NCBI RefSeq assembly: GCF_012220205.1
Contig: NZ_CP047225.1
Span: 620,001 to 684,000, forward strand
Origin: Mycoplasmopsis gallinacea
GTDB taxonomy: Bacteria > Bacillota_I > Bacilli_A > Mycoplasmatales > Metamycoplasmataceae
Reading direction: 5' to 3'
Length of the DNA: 64,000 bases
Shown here: positions 11,987-20,681 of the stretch, in pieces
How positions within the stretch are numbered: position 1 is the stretch's first letter
Layout of the letters: every line of letters begins with the position of its first letter
Program-made: the position numbers and the translations under genes
Notes under the pieces: generated by a model
Database searches by the model: none
Told to the model about the DNA's origin: nothing
What the model saw: the letters and a program-made list of their open reading frames with translations, nothing else

Positions 11987-13003
11987 TTATTGCCCATGGA
12001 CATGGAAAATTAAAATTAATGCAGAAGTGATTATTCCTAAAAATACAAGTAAAACCGATCTTGATAAACTTTTTTTGTCAATTTTGTTGTGATAAAATTC
12101 AGGCACAAATTCAACAATTGATGTAAAAACAAACACACCGGCAATTGCTGAAAGGAACATTGCCTTTAAGTATCAAGCGTGGTTTAAATATCCACCTATG
12201 AAAATACCAAGCATCATAAATGGTAAAAATAAAGATAATCCTAAAAATGATAATAGAAGTGATTTTCAAGTTGAATACCCTGATTCTCTAAGGCGGTAGT
12301 AAAAGACAATCTCTTCTGGAATTAAGTGGAAAATTAATGATAAAAAGTAAGTTAAAGTTAAACTAGTATTTTTACCCTCAATTAAAAGCGAAAGGTTATA
12401 TCCAAGTAAAATACCTTCTGGAATTCTATGAGTTAAAAGTAAAATTAGAGCAACAATTTTTAATTTAGCACTTACTTTATCAACAATATCAATTTGGTCA
12501 CTATCATTAAAAAGAAACTCTGGGTGATCATGAGAATGGTGTTCATCATGTGAATGATCATGCACAAAAGCTTTCATTTTTGAGTTTGCAAGCAACTTTT
12601 TGTTGATTTTATAAGCAATTACATTTTTGACAGTAAAAGCAAATAAAAGACCAACGATAAACCCTCCAAAAACTACTCCAAAATTCAGTAAGTATTGATA
12701 TGATTTAATATCATTTAAGTTTTTGGTGGCAAGTCAAGTGGCTCCATAAGTAGTTGATACTTCAAGCGATTCACGCATGAATCCAAAAAGTGCCATTACT
12801 AAGAAAAATCCAGATGAAAAAGCATATAAATACATTTTGCTTTTTCCTGTGATTTTATTTTTTTGATGTGAAAAAATAAGTGTGATAAACACTGGGATGC
12901 AAAGGAGAATTAATAAAACAATAAAGACAATTAAAACCTTTGCTCCAGCCTCGTTTAAATTGCTATCTAGTAAAAATTCATAAAAGTCTTTTAAAAAAGT
13001 CAT
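11987..13003 (-). CDS. ZIP family divalent metal transporter
   Basis: 338 aa with seven to eight hydrophobic segments. Between helices 3 and 4 is a His-rich cytoplasmic loop (HDHSHDEHHSHDHPE, residues ~143-157) that would bind metal. Helix 4 carries THRIPEGILLGYN and helix 5 HLIPEEIVFYYR, the HxxPEG and HxxPEE metal-site motifs of ZIP transporters. ZIP proteins import Zn2+, Fe2+ or Mn2+ into the cytoplasm; which metal cannot be told. It starts 9 nt after the yebC stop with its ribosome site (AGGAAAG) overlapping the yebC end, so the two are translationally linked. Confidence 0.9.
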
Positions 13004-13012
13004 TAAACTTTC

Positions 13013-13759
13013 CTATTCTTCTGATTCTTCACTAGCAAATTGAATGTTGATGTTGTGGTATACGTTTTGCACATCTTCATCATCTTCAATTTTCTTAACA
13101 AATTCTAATAATTTAGCTTCTTTTTCAGCGTCATAATCCACATACATATTTGGAATATATGTTACTTCACATTGAATGAAGTTTTCGATGTCAAAGTTAG
13201 ATTCAATAGCATTTTTAAGCTCTGAAAAATTCTCTGGTAAACAAGTAATTACGTATGAATTATCAGTTGTTTCGATGTTATCAGCACCATTTTCAAGTGC
13301 AATAAGCATAATTCCATCTTCATCAACAATATTTTTATCAATTTCAATAATTCCTTTTTTATCAAATGCAAAAGGAATTTGTCCTGTTTTACCTAAAGTA
13401 GCATTTTGTTTGTTAAAAAGAGCTTGAATGTTCGCTTTAACTCTGTTTAAGTTATCACTAAGAGTAACTACGATAAAAGTGGCTCCACCAGAAACAGTTG
13501 CGTTAAATACAGTTTCTAAATAAGCATCTCCTTTATCTCCTTTTGCTTTAGCAATAGCTCTTTCAATGTTATCTTTAGGCATGTTTTTTGATTTAGCTTT
13601 TGAAATAGCCAATTTTAAAGCTGGGTTCATTTCAGGATCAGGTCCAAGTTTAGCTGCTACGAAAATTTCTTTTGAAAGCTTTTGGAAAATTTTTCCCCTT
13701 GCTGCATCTTGAGCCCCTTTACGGTGTGCGATATTGGCTGCGTGTGAGTGTCCTGCCAT
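13013..13759 (-). CDS. yebC: YebC/PmpR family protein (TACO1-like)
   Basis: 248 aa, full family length. N-terminus MAGHSHAANIAHRKGAQDA is the canonical YebC start; KIFQKLSKEIFVAAKLG, KNMPKDNIERAIAKAKG and SGGATFIVV follow, and an acidic tail ends the protein. Members were described as transcriptional regulators and more recently as ribosome-associated factors that relieve stalling at proline-rich stretches. Strong ribosome site AAGGAGA. It leads a two-gene unit with the ZIP transporter. Confidence 0.95.
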   Translation of the reverse strand: MAGHSHAANIAHRKGAQDAARGKIFQKLSKEIFVAAKLGPDPEMNPALKLAISKAKSKNMPKDNIERAIAKAKGDKGDAYLETVFNATVSGGATFIVVTLSDNLNRVKANIQALFNKQNATLGKTGQIPFAFDKKGIIEIDKNIVDEDGIMLIALENGADNIETTDNSYVITCLPENFSELKNAIESNFDIENFIQCEVTYIPNMYVDYDAEKEAKLLEFVKKIEDDEDVQNVYHNINIQFASEESEE

Positions 13760-13787
13760 AATTATTTCTCCTTATTTTGTTATTATT

Positions 13788-14582
13788 TTATTTCACTTTT
13801 CTTGGTTTGTAAATTGGATCACGTTTGTGTTGTGATTTAATGTGTGCATTTTGTATTTTTGTAATTGTTTGCTTTGAAAGGTTTTTGTCAATTGCACTTA
13901 AATCATCAAGGTGATTTAAGTAAAAATCAAGATCTTGATAAGTAAAACCTAATTCATCTTCATCGGTTTGACCTTCTCATAAACCGGCTGAAGGTTTTTT
14001 ATTTACAATTGAACTTGGAACTCCTAAAAGTGAAGCAATAAATTTAACTTCCCCTTTTGTTAATCTTGAAATCGGAAGTAAATCAGCACCTCCATCTCCA
14101 AATTTAGTAAAGTAACCAATAAAGGTTTCATCTTCATTATCAGTCCCTAAAACAAGGGCATTTTTTTGTTGTGCAATAGCATAAAGAGTAGTCATTCTAA
14201 GTCTTGGTTTAATATTAGCAATGGCTAATTTATTATCAAGATTGCTAATTGCCCCCTTAAGAGATTCAAAAGTATCAGTTAAATTAACTTTTTCAAAAGA
14301 AGCATTAAAAGCTGTCTCTAAATCGTTAATGTGCTCTAAATCGCTTTTGGTCATCTCGATAATAGGCATTACAACACCAGTTGTGTTTTTAGGGAATACA
14401 CTTGAAGCAATTGCATACACAAGTGAAGAATCAATCCCTGAACTAATTCCGACTACAAAACCTTTAGCATTAGCTTTTTTAGCTCTATATTTTAAGAAAT
14501 TCTTGATTGTTTGTACGTATTCTAAAGCAAGCTCTTTATCATAAATTGCTTTACCATTAACATATTTTGTTATTTTACTCAT
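13788..14582 (-). CDS. nadE: NAD+ synthase, ammonia-dependent
   Basis: 264 aa. The PP-loop appears as GISSGIDSS (residues ~44-52), a variant of SGGxDS that binds ATP; later motifs are RLRMTTLYAIAQ, GTDNEDETFIGYFTKFGDGG, LLPISRLTKGEV and KPSAGLWEGQTDEDELG, typical of NadE. It amidates nicotinate adenine dinucleotide to NAD+ using ammonia; no glutaminase domain is present, as in other short NadE. Start 14582 was preferred because AAAGG lies ~13 nt upstream; an ATG at 14603 has no site. It is divergent from efp, and a pncB-like gene of the same pathway lies 1.5 kb away. Confidence 0.93.
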
Positions 14583-14665
14583 AAGTAATATATAACCTTT
14601 CATTATTATAGTTCATTTTATTAAAATATTATACTTAAAAAGTTTTAACCTAACCAAAGATTTTG

Positions 14666-14671
14666 TATAAT
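14666..14671 (+). promoter_or_regulatory. -10 box of the efp promoter
   Basis: TATAAT 48 nt before the efp ATG, in the divergent efp/nadE interval. A TATAAT on the opposite strand at 14628-14633 (and another at 14605-14610) could serve nadE. Confidence 0.5.
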
Positions 14672-14719
14672 TAAACTAAATTTATATATACCAAAGCAAT
14701 TATAAAAACGAGGTACAAA

Positions 14720-15283
14720 ATGATTAACGTAAACGAATTTAAACCAGGAATTACTTTCCAAGATGGTGATGACATTTTTGTTGTTTTAGAAGCACAACAC
14801 TCAAAACAAGGGCGTGGACAAGCTAACGTTAAAGCTAAAGTAAAAAACTTACGTACAGGTTCAACAACTATTAAATCATATACAGGTGGAGATAAAGTAA
14901 AACCAGCTCACATTGATAAAAGAAAAATGAACTATCTTTACAACGATGGAGAAAACATTGTTTTAATGGATAATGAAACATATGAACAAGTTGAAATTCC
15001 TGTTAAAAATGTTGAATGAGAACTTAACTTTTTAAAAGATGGAAGAGAAGTACAAATCCGTAAATACCAAGAAGAAGTTTTAGATATTGAACTTCCAGCT
15101 AACGTAGATTTAGTAGTTACAAATGCACCAGATGCTGTTAAAGGAAACACAACAACTAACCCTCAGAAAAAAGTTATTGTAGAAACTGGTTTTGAACTTG
15201 AAACTCCTATGTTTATTAAAGAAGGTGATGTGATTTTAGTATCAACAGAAACTGGAAAATACGTAGGGAAAAACAATAAATAA
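14720..15283 (+). CDS. efp: Translation elongation factor P
   Basis: 187 aa, full length, with the three beta-barrel domains. N-terminus MINVNEFKPGITFQDGDDIF; the domain I tip loop reads HSKQGRGQANVK where most EF-Ps have KPGKG; the C-terminus has VIVETGFELETPMFIKEGDV, a domain III signature. EF-P enters the ribosomal E site and promotes peptide-bond formation at polyproline. One Trp is encoded by TGA. The stop overlaps the ATG of the next gene (TAATG), so the two are coupled. No EF-P modification gene is recognised nearby. Confidence 0.96.
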
Positions 15284-15594
15284 TGAATTCAATTACTATT
15301 TCAAATAATAAAATTTTAACTTATGTCGTAGAAGAATCAGCTCTTTTTGACGCGATTAACATTGCAATTAAACAAATTAAATATGTGCGTTTAATTGGTG
15401 AACCACGACTAAGTTTTGATGATTCAAAATCAAATTTACAAATTTATTTAAGCATTAAAATTAACACTAAAAATGAAGGAATAGATTCATTTGATGTCCT
15501 TAAAGAAGTTGTTAGTTCAGTTGAAAAAGCTTGCTCATTTTTAATTGATCAAAAACCAATTAATGTGCAAGTGGTAGTGCTTGATAATAATTAA
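15283..15594 (+). CDS. Small conserved protein, Asp23-like
   Basis: 103 aa, beginning in the efp stop codon. The pattern (NNKILTYVVEESALFDAI, VRLIGEPRLSF, LQIYLSIKIN, VSSVEKACSFL, INVQVVV) alternates strands and helices as in Asp23/Gls24 proteins and matches my memory of a small family found next to efp in Mycoplasma. Function is not known. It is translationally coupled to efp and followed by a terminator. Confidence 0.6.
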   Translation: MNSITISNNKILTYVVEESALFDAINIAIKQIKYVRLIGEPRLSFDDSKSNLQIYLSIKINTKNEGIDSFDVLKEVVSSVEKACSFLIDQKPINVQVVVLDNN

Positions 15595-15600
15595 AAAACA

Positions 15601-15627
15601 AAAACTGACTTTTTAAGTCGGTTTTTT
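15601..15627 (+). terminator. Intrinsic terminator after the efp unit
   Basis: AAAACTGACTT/AAGTCGGTTTT stem (one G-T pair), 3-nt loop, ending in a T6 run. Confidence 0.8.
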
Positions 15628-15635
15628 AGATAAAT

Positions 15636-15983
15636 ATGAAAAAAGCTCAAGACCAAATTATTGATTATGGAATTTATCGCAAGCTTTTTATTAATGATGT
15701 TAAAGAATACCTTGCGCGTGTTAATAAAAAAAGCTTATTTAGCTATTTAACAAGCAAGCAAAGATTTGAAATTTCTAGTGAACTAACAAAATTAATTAAA
15801 GAACTTGAAAACCATAAAATTGCTAACTCTAACTTAGAAGCTAACCGTAATGCTTATTTAAAAAGAAAAAGAGAATATTTCTTTAAACTCAATGGTTATA
15901 AAATTATAATAATTGGACTGTTAGGACTTATTTGCTTTATTTTAATTTTAACTTTAGTATTTTTACAAACCAATTTAGGATAG
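15636..15983 (+). CDS. Hypothetical C-terminally anchored membrane protein
   Basis: 115 aa. Residues 1-85 are charged and helical (KKAQDQIIDYGIYRKLF, LTKLIKELENHK), and residues ~89-111 form a single membrane helix (IIIIGLLGLICFILILTLVF) with a two- to four-residue tail, as in tail-anchored proteins. It lies between two terminators and so has its own transcript or depends on read-through from efp. I do not recognise the family. No ribosome site is obvious before the ATG. Confidence 0.55.
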   Translation: MKKAQDQIIDYGIYRKLFINDVKEYLARVNKKSLFSYLTSKQRFEISSELTKLIKELENHKIANSNLEANRNAYLKRKREYFFKLNGYKIIIIGLLGLICFILILTLVFLQTNLG

Positions 15984-16030
15984 CAAAGATTAAATCAAAG
16001 CACTTTTGATTTGATCTTTGCTTTTTTTGA
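15982..16030 (+). terminator. Strong intrinsic terminator
   Basis: An 18-nt stem (AGCAAAGATTAAATCAAA against TTTGATTTGATCTTTGCT) with a short loop and a T8 run directly after the stop codon. Confidence 0.85.
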
Positions 16031-16118
16031 TGTTCCTGACATCTATAAAGAGAGTTAAAACGTAAAAAATGTTATAATTTATTTTACAAATAAATGTCCA
16101 AAATTCAAAGGAATGATT

Positions 16119-17135
16119 ATGAAACATGAAAAAACTAAATATATAGCTAGTTATTTTGAAAAAACTAAAGCAATTTTAGAAAATGAAATGCCAAATAATG
16201 TAATTAAGCTTCAATTTTTCCAAAGAAAAGATGATTCTATGCTTGCAGGTATGGAAGAAGTTTTAAATTTACTTGAAGAAGTCACTGATACAAGCAAATA
16301 CACTATTAGATACTTAAAAGATGGAACCATTATTAATAATTTAGATATTGTTTTAGAACTTGAAGGACACTATCAAGATTTTGGAATCTGAGAAGGAATG
16401 ATTGATGGTATTTTAGCTAGAAATACCTCAATTGCAACTAATGCATATCATTGTAAAAAAGCTGCTAATGGTAAGGAAATCATCTTTATGGGTGATCGTG
16501 CTGATCATTATATTAACCAAGAAAATGATGGAAAAGCAGTTGCAATTGGTGGGCTTAAAACAGTTTCAACTCAAGCGCAAAAAGCTTGAACCAACCTTTC
16601 TGATGATGAATCAATTTTTGGAAGCATGCCCCATGTATTAATTCAAGGTTTTGGTGGTGATGTAGTTAAAGCTACTAAATCTTTTGCAAAGCATTTTCCT
16701 AATCACAAATTAATTGCTTTAGTTGATTATCATAATGATGTCATTGCTGAATCATTAAAAGTGTGAAAAGAACTTGGTGATAAGGTGTGAGGAATTAGAA
16801 TAGATACTTCAAAAAATATGGTTGATCATATGTTTGATAATGATGAAGAAAAACATTACGGAGTTAATCCAGAGCAAGTATTTAGACTTAGAAAAGCGCT
16901 TGATGAAGCTGGTGCTACAAATTATAAAATTGTAGTTTCTAGTGGATTTAACCCTGAAAAAATCAAGCTTTTTGAATCATTAAAAGTTCCAGTTGATTTT
17001 TATGGAGTAGGTCAAAGCATTTTCAAATTAAATAATTCATTCTCAGCAGATGCAACAATTTTAAATGGAGAAAAAGAAGCTAAAGAAGGACGTTTTTATC
17101 GTGAGAACCCTAATTTAATTCTTTATAAAAAATAG
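16119..17135 (+). CDS. pncB: Nicotinate phosphoribosyltransferase
   Basis: 338 aa with three TGA Trp codons. The start at 16119 leaves 6 nt between AAAGGA and ATG; an ATG 6 nt earlier would touch the site. Features of the NAPRTase family include ARNTSIATNAY, GDRADHYINQ, FGSMPHVLIQGFGGDVV, GIRIDTSKNM and VVSSGFNPEKI, then YGVGQSIF. The enzyme joins nicotinate to PRPP to make nicotinate mononucleotide, feeding NadE two genes away. A TATAAT at 16073-16078 may be its promoter. The next gene starts at the base after its stop. Confidence 0.9.
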
Positions 17136-17855
17136 ATGAATAAAATTAGAATTGATAAACTTGTTTCAAGTTGTTTAAATCTTTCAAGAGCTGAATCTAA
17201 AAAGCTAATTAGCAAAAAGAAAATAATTGTAAATAATGCAATTATCACTCAAAGTAACTTAATAATTGATTTAGAAAAAGATCAAGTTTTTTATGAAGGT
17301 CAAAAACTTATCTATCAAGAATTTGTCTACTTTGTACTTAATAAACCTTCTGGATATATTTGCTCTTGAAATAGAGATGAAGGAGCAATTATCTTCGATC
17401 TTTTAGAAGCAAAAGATCGAAATATTAAGGATTTAAATACCTTTGGAAGATTAGATAAAGATACTACTGGAATAATCATTTTATCTAATGATGGCAAGCT
17501 AAACCACGTGCTTTTTTCAGGTAAAAAGCACGTAGATAAAACTTATTTAGCCACTTTAGATAAAAGTGTAAATCCAGAGGATTTATTAACCTTAGAAAAA
17601 GGTCTTGATATTGGCAATGGTGAATTTACTAAGGAGTGCAAAGCAATCAAAATTAATGATAATTTAGTTAGCCTTACCATTTCTGAAGGTAAATACCACC
17701 AAGTTAAAAGAATGTTCAAAGCAATTGGTTATGAAGTTATTAAACTTCATAGAAGCGCAATTGGAAATATGGATTTAAGCAATTTAAATATCTTAGAAGG
17801 AAAGTATATCGATCTAACTAAAGAGCAAGTTTTATCTCTAATAGGCGACAAATAA
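17136..17855 (+). CDS. RsuA/RluB-type 16S/23S rRNA pseudouridine synthase
   Basis: 239 aa. An N-terminal S4 RNA-binding domain (residues 1-55, IRIDKLVSSCLNLSRAESKKLI) precedes the catalytic domain with NKPSGYICS, the active-site motif GRLDKDTTGIIIL (Asp ~110) and ISEGKYHQVKRMFKAIGYEV. These enzymes isomerise uridine in rRNA. Size fits RsuA, but substrate position cannot be set from sequence. It directly abuts pncB with no gap and is cotranscribed with it. Confidence 0.9.
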
Positions 17856-17860
17856 TATTC

Positions 17861-17894
17861 AAAAATACCATTGTAATAACACAATGGTATTTTT
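17861..17894. terminator. Bidirectional terminator between rsuA-type gene and hsdS
   Basis: Perfect 14-bp stem (AAAAATACCATTGT, 6-nt loop, ACAATGGTATTTTT) with A/T runs on both sides, between convergent genes. Confidence 0.85.
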
Positions 17895-17912
17895 AATTCA
17901 TTTAATAAATTT

Positions 17913-18490
17913 CTATTTAGTTTCATTTTCTAGATAATTAAAGATTGCATCTCGATAATACCCGTATTGCTGTTGTCTTTTGACTTCTTCAACAGGAAGT
18001 CCAATATTTAAATCTTTACAAATAGCTTCAAAATTATCAAGAACTTTAACTATTTTTTCTTGAGTTTTTATCGAAGGAAATGAAATCTTTATTTCTTTCA
18101 TAACATTAGACATTAATTTACCATTAGAAAAAGTTTTATCTGCGTATTTAGGAGCTTCTATTGTTAAGTAGTAATATAAGTATTTCGGGAGAACAATTTC
18201 CTTATTAACATCCAATAAACCACAAACATTTGTTATGTTGAACTTACCATTTCTATAAAAAACAGTTCCAGCATAACCATCAGTAGTTCAAGTGACATAT
18301 TCGCCGTCAAAATCATATGTACCAATTCTACCTAACTCACCTTCATTTTTCGTTTGTGAAGAATACACTGGATAAATACCAGGATTTTCAATAATCTCCA
18401 ATTTATTAATTACTCTCCCTCTTTTTATCTTACAAATTTGACCAACTTCTCTCTCAACTATGATGTTATCAAAAATAAATCAAAGGATTC
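17913..18490 (-). pseudogene. hsdS: Out-of-frame fourth hsdS recognition module (silent or phase-off)
   Basis: This is the last module of the hsdS array. After the (AG)10 tract the frame that encodes it is SGLIRILWFIFDN...EREVGQICKI, then a target recognition domain (NPGIYPVYSSQTKNEGELG, WTTDGYAGTVFYRNGKF), then the conserved helix region KTQEKIVKVLDNFEAICKD and a short end (YLENETK). It has no start codon or ribosome site of its own near its 5' end. The preceding hsdS frame stops 4 codons into the linker, so this module is reached only if the (AG) tract changes length. Its conserved region is ~85% like the other two copies. It may serve as a recombination donor or a phase-variable extension. 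Confidence 0.75.
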
Positions 18491-18690
18491 TAATTAATCC
18501 GCTCTCTCTCTCTCTCTCTCTCCAATACCTTTATTATCTATAATTCCAGTTTCAAGGTATTTGAAAATTGCGTCACGATAATATTGGTATTGCTCTTGTC
18601 TTTTTACTTCTTCAGCAGGAAGACCAATGTTTAAGTCTTTACAAATAGCTTCGAAATTATCAAGAACTTTAACTATTTTTTCTTGAGTTT
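18466..18690 (-). repeat. hsdS inter-module repeat, copy 2, with (AG)10
   Basis: Nearly identical to 19134-19362. It encodes the conserved HsdS helix region, the ETGIIDNKGIGERERE linker and the SGLIRIL segment. The dinucleotide tract at 18502-18521 has ten units, which shifts the frame and places TAA at 18494. Confidence 0.9.
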
Positions 18691-20488
18691 CTAGAGATGG
18701 GATATCAAAATTTAAATCTAAAATATTAGATTTTCTTAAATATCCTTGATTTGAATTTTGCTGAGAATTTGTTAACTTATTCTGTGTTGAAGATGAAATA
18801 AATAAGTGTCTAAAGAATTCATCTAAAACTATTTTATTGTTCATTCTAACTAAAAATAAATTTTGTCCATAAAAATCTTTTTGCTCTTTTACAATGGCTA
18901 ACTCACCAATTGTGCCTATCATAGTTATCAGTATATCTTTTTTGGTAATCTTTCTATTTTTAGAAATGTCAAGATAATCATTTTCTGAAATATATGAAAC
19001 ATTGTCAAAGTCAATACGTCCATCTTTTATATTTTTAGATGTTATAAAAGGAACTCCGTTTTCTACAAAATTTGGAGTAGAAGGCATAATTCAAAATGAA
19101 TCTTGAATAATTGAGCTTATGTTAAGGCGAATTTTATCAAAAATAAATCAAAGGATTCTAATTAATCCGCTCTCTCTCTCTCTCTCTCCAATACCTTTAT
19201 TATCTATAATTCCAGTTTCAAGGTATTTGAAAATTGCATCACGATAATATTGGTATTGCTCTTGTCTTTTCACTTCTTCAGCAGGGAGTCCGATATTTAA
19301 ATCTTTACAAATAGCTTCAAAATTATCAAGAACTTTGACTATTTTCTCTTGAGTTTTTAAAGATGGTATTTTAATACTTAATTTTAAAATATCCGGCATA
19401 TAAGGGTGCTTTATCCCACTTCCTCTATAAAAACAGGCCAATGTATCTTTTATAGATAACATATAGTGATAGATAAATTTTGTACTTAAAATATTTGTAT
19501 CAAAAGACTTGCAAATTCTATTATCACTTGTGACGAATTTACCATTATAGTACTGAATACTTAAATTTCCACCACCAGGGATAAAAATAGCTTCTTCTTC
19601 ATAAATTTTCCCATTGTAATTCTCAGAATTTAAGTAGAGTTCAGAAGGATAAGTTGTGATTATTTTCACATCACCTTTTTCTTGTTTGATTTTTTCTATT
19701 TCCGATGCATATAAATATTCATATTTAACATTATTTTTTATCTGTTTTTCTTTAGGAAATTCTGTAAATGTTTTGTCTCAAACCGTAACTTCATAAAGTT
19801 TTTTTTCAATGATGCTTGCGTCATTGGACAAATTGTTATTTGATAACAATTTGTCTCTATAAAATTTATATTGCTCGTCCCTCGCCTTCAGCTCCGCCTT
19901 CAGCTCCGCCTTCAGCTCCGCTGAATACTCGGTAAATTTATTAAGAATTGAAGCTATTTTATTTTGTATTTTAATAGGAGGGATTATTACTTTAATTTTC
20001 TTTAATTTTTCTTTAGAGATGTTAAATCTTGTGACACCTGAGACACATTTATTTATTTGATTTCTCACATAAGAAGATCTAAAAAGGTATTTTAAATAAT
20101 CAGGATTTACTTCGATATCTTTATTTATTCTGCACCCAAATGAAAAACTATTTAAATAAACATCTTCATCTATTTCCTTATTAACAACACAAGTCATTCC
20201 GCTGTCATCATTATTTTCTGATGAACCTGTAAAAAGAATATCGTTTAATTTTATAGGGTTTTGATTTTCATTTTCTTGAACTAAAACATAGTCATTTAAA
20301 GCGTTGAAGTTTATACTTAAATTTTCGTATATATGTTTAAATGTTACAAATTTTTTATTACCATTTTGGAAATGTTCTTTCTTTTTTCCTTTTAAACCTG
20401 AATAAAATTCAGAAATTTCATCTAATTGGAATAAACATTTGTTTCAATCAACTTTTTCATTATTAAGTAATTCTTCAAATAATTTCAT
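18494..20488 (-). CDS. hsdS: Type I restriction-modification specificity subunit, three recognition domains in one frame
   Basis: 664 aa against ~400 for a normal HsdS. Order: TRD-a (residues ~1-170); first conserved helix with three AELK repeats (~190-202) and RDEQYKFYRDKLL; TRD-b (~225-370); second conserved helix (KTQEKIVKVLDNFEAICKD...YYRDAIFKYLE); a GERERE linker made by (AG)9; TRD-c (~440-585); third conserved helix and a (AG)10 linker ending at TAA. HsdS directs the HsdM methylase to a bipartite DNA site, one TRD per half-site. A 2-TRD protein of ~440 aa would result if the first AG tract had ten units. hsdM lies upstream; no hsdR is in the window. Recognition sites cannot be predicted. 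Confidence 0.85.
19134..19362 (-). repeat. hsdS inter-module repeat, copy 1, with (AG)9
   Basis: Same repeat as 18466-18690, but with nine AG units at 19170-19187, so the frame stays open into the next recognition domain. The long near-identity also provides a substrate for homologous recombination between modules. Confidence 0.9.
19884..19919 (-). repeat. Three 12-bp repeats encoding AELK in the hsdS spacer helix
   Basis: Three perfect copies of GCCTTCAGCTCC on plus (AELK on minus), unusually GC-rich. They sit at the position of the TAEL repeats of EcoR124-type HsdS, where copy number sets the distance between the two half-sites. Confidence 0.85.
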
Positions 20489-20519
20489 AATTACTCTCTT
20501 TCTTTTTTTAATGGTTGCG

Positions 20520-20564
20520 TTAATTATCTAGACACTTAAAAATAGCATTCCAATAATACTGGTA
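20520..20564 (-). pseudogene. Remnant of an hsdS C-terminus
   Basis: Minus translation reads YQYYWNAIFKCLDN then stop, clearly related to QYQYYRDAIFKYLE of the intact modules. It follows an 18-bp perfect inverted repeat and precedes the hsdS start, so a module has been lost or moved here. Confidence 0.6.
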
Positions 20565-20566
20565 TA

Positions 20567-20612
20567 AACCAGGACACGAAATATGGACACATTCATATTT
20601 CGTGTCCTGGTT
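20567..20612. repeat. Perfect 18-bp inverted repeat in the hsdM-hsdS gap
   Basis: AACCAGGACACGAAATAT, 10-nt loop (GGACACATTC), then its exact reverse complement. No T-run follows on either strand, so it is a poor terminator. It lies between hsdM and the hsdS remnant. Confidence 0.9.
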
Positions 20613-20681
20613 CAATTGTTTTGTATTTTGTTGAATCACTATTTAGTGTTTCTTTTTTAAGTAACTATTCAAATAAATTAA

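Noticed and set aside
13176-14544. Plus-strand open frames opposite yebC and nadE
   Set aside because: They are mirror frames of well-supported minus-strand genes.
15282-15284. Programmed frameshift joining efp and the small downstream gene
   Set aside because: TAATG overlap is the ordinary stop-start coupling; EF-P is complete at its normal length.
20567-20612. Intrinsic terminator between hsdM and hsdS
   Set aside because: The hairpin is strong, but no T-run follows on either strand.
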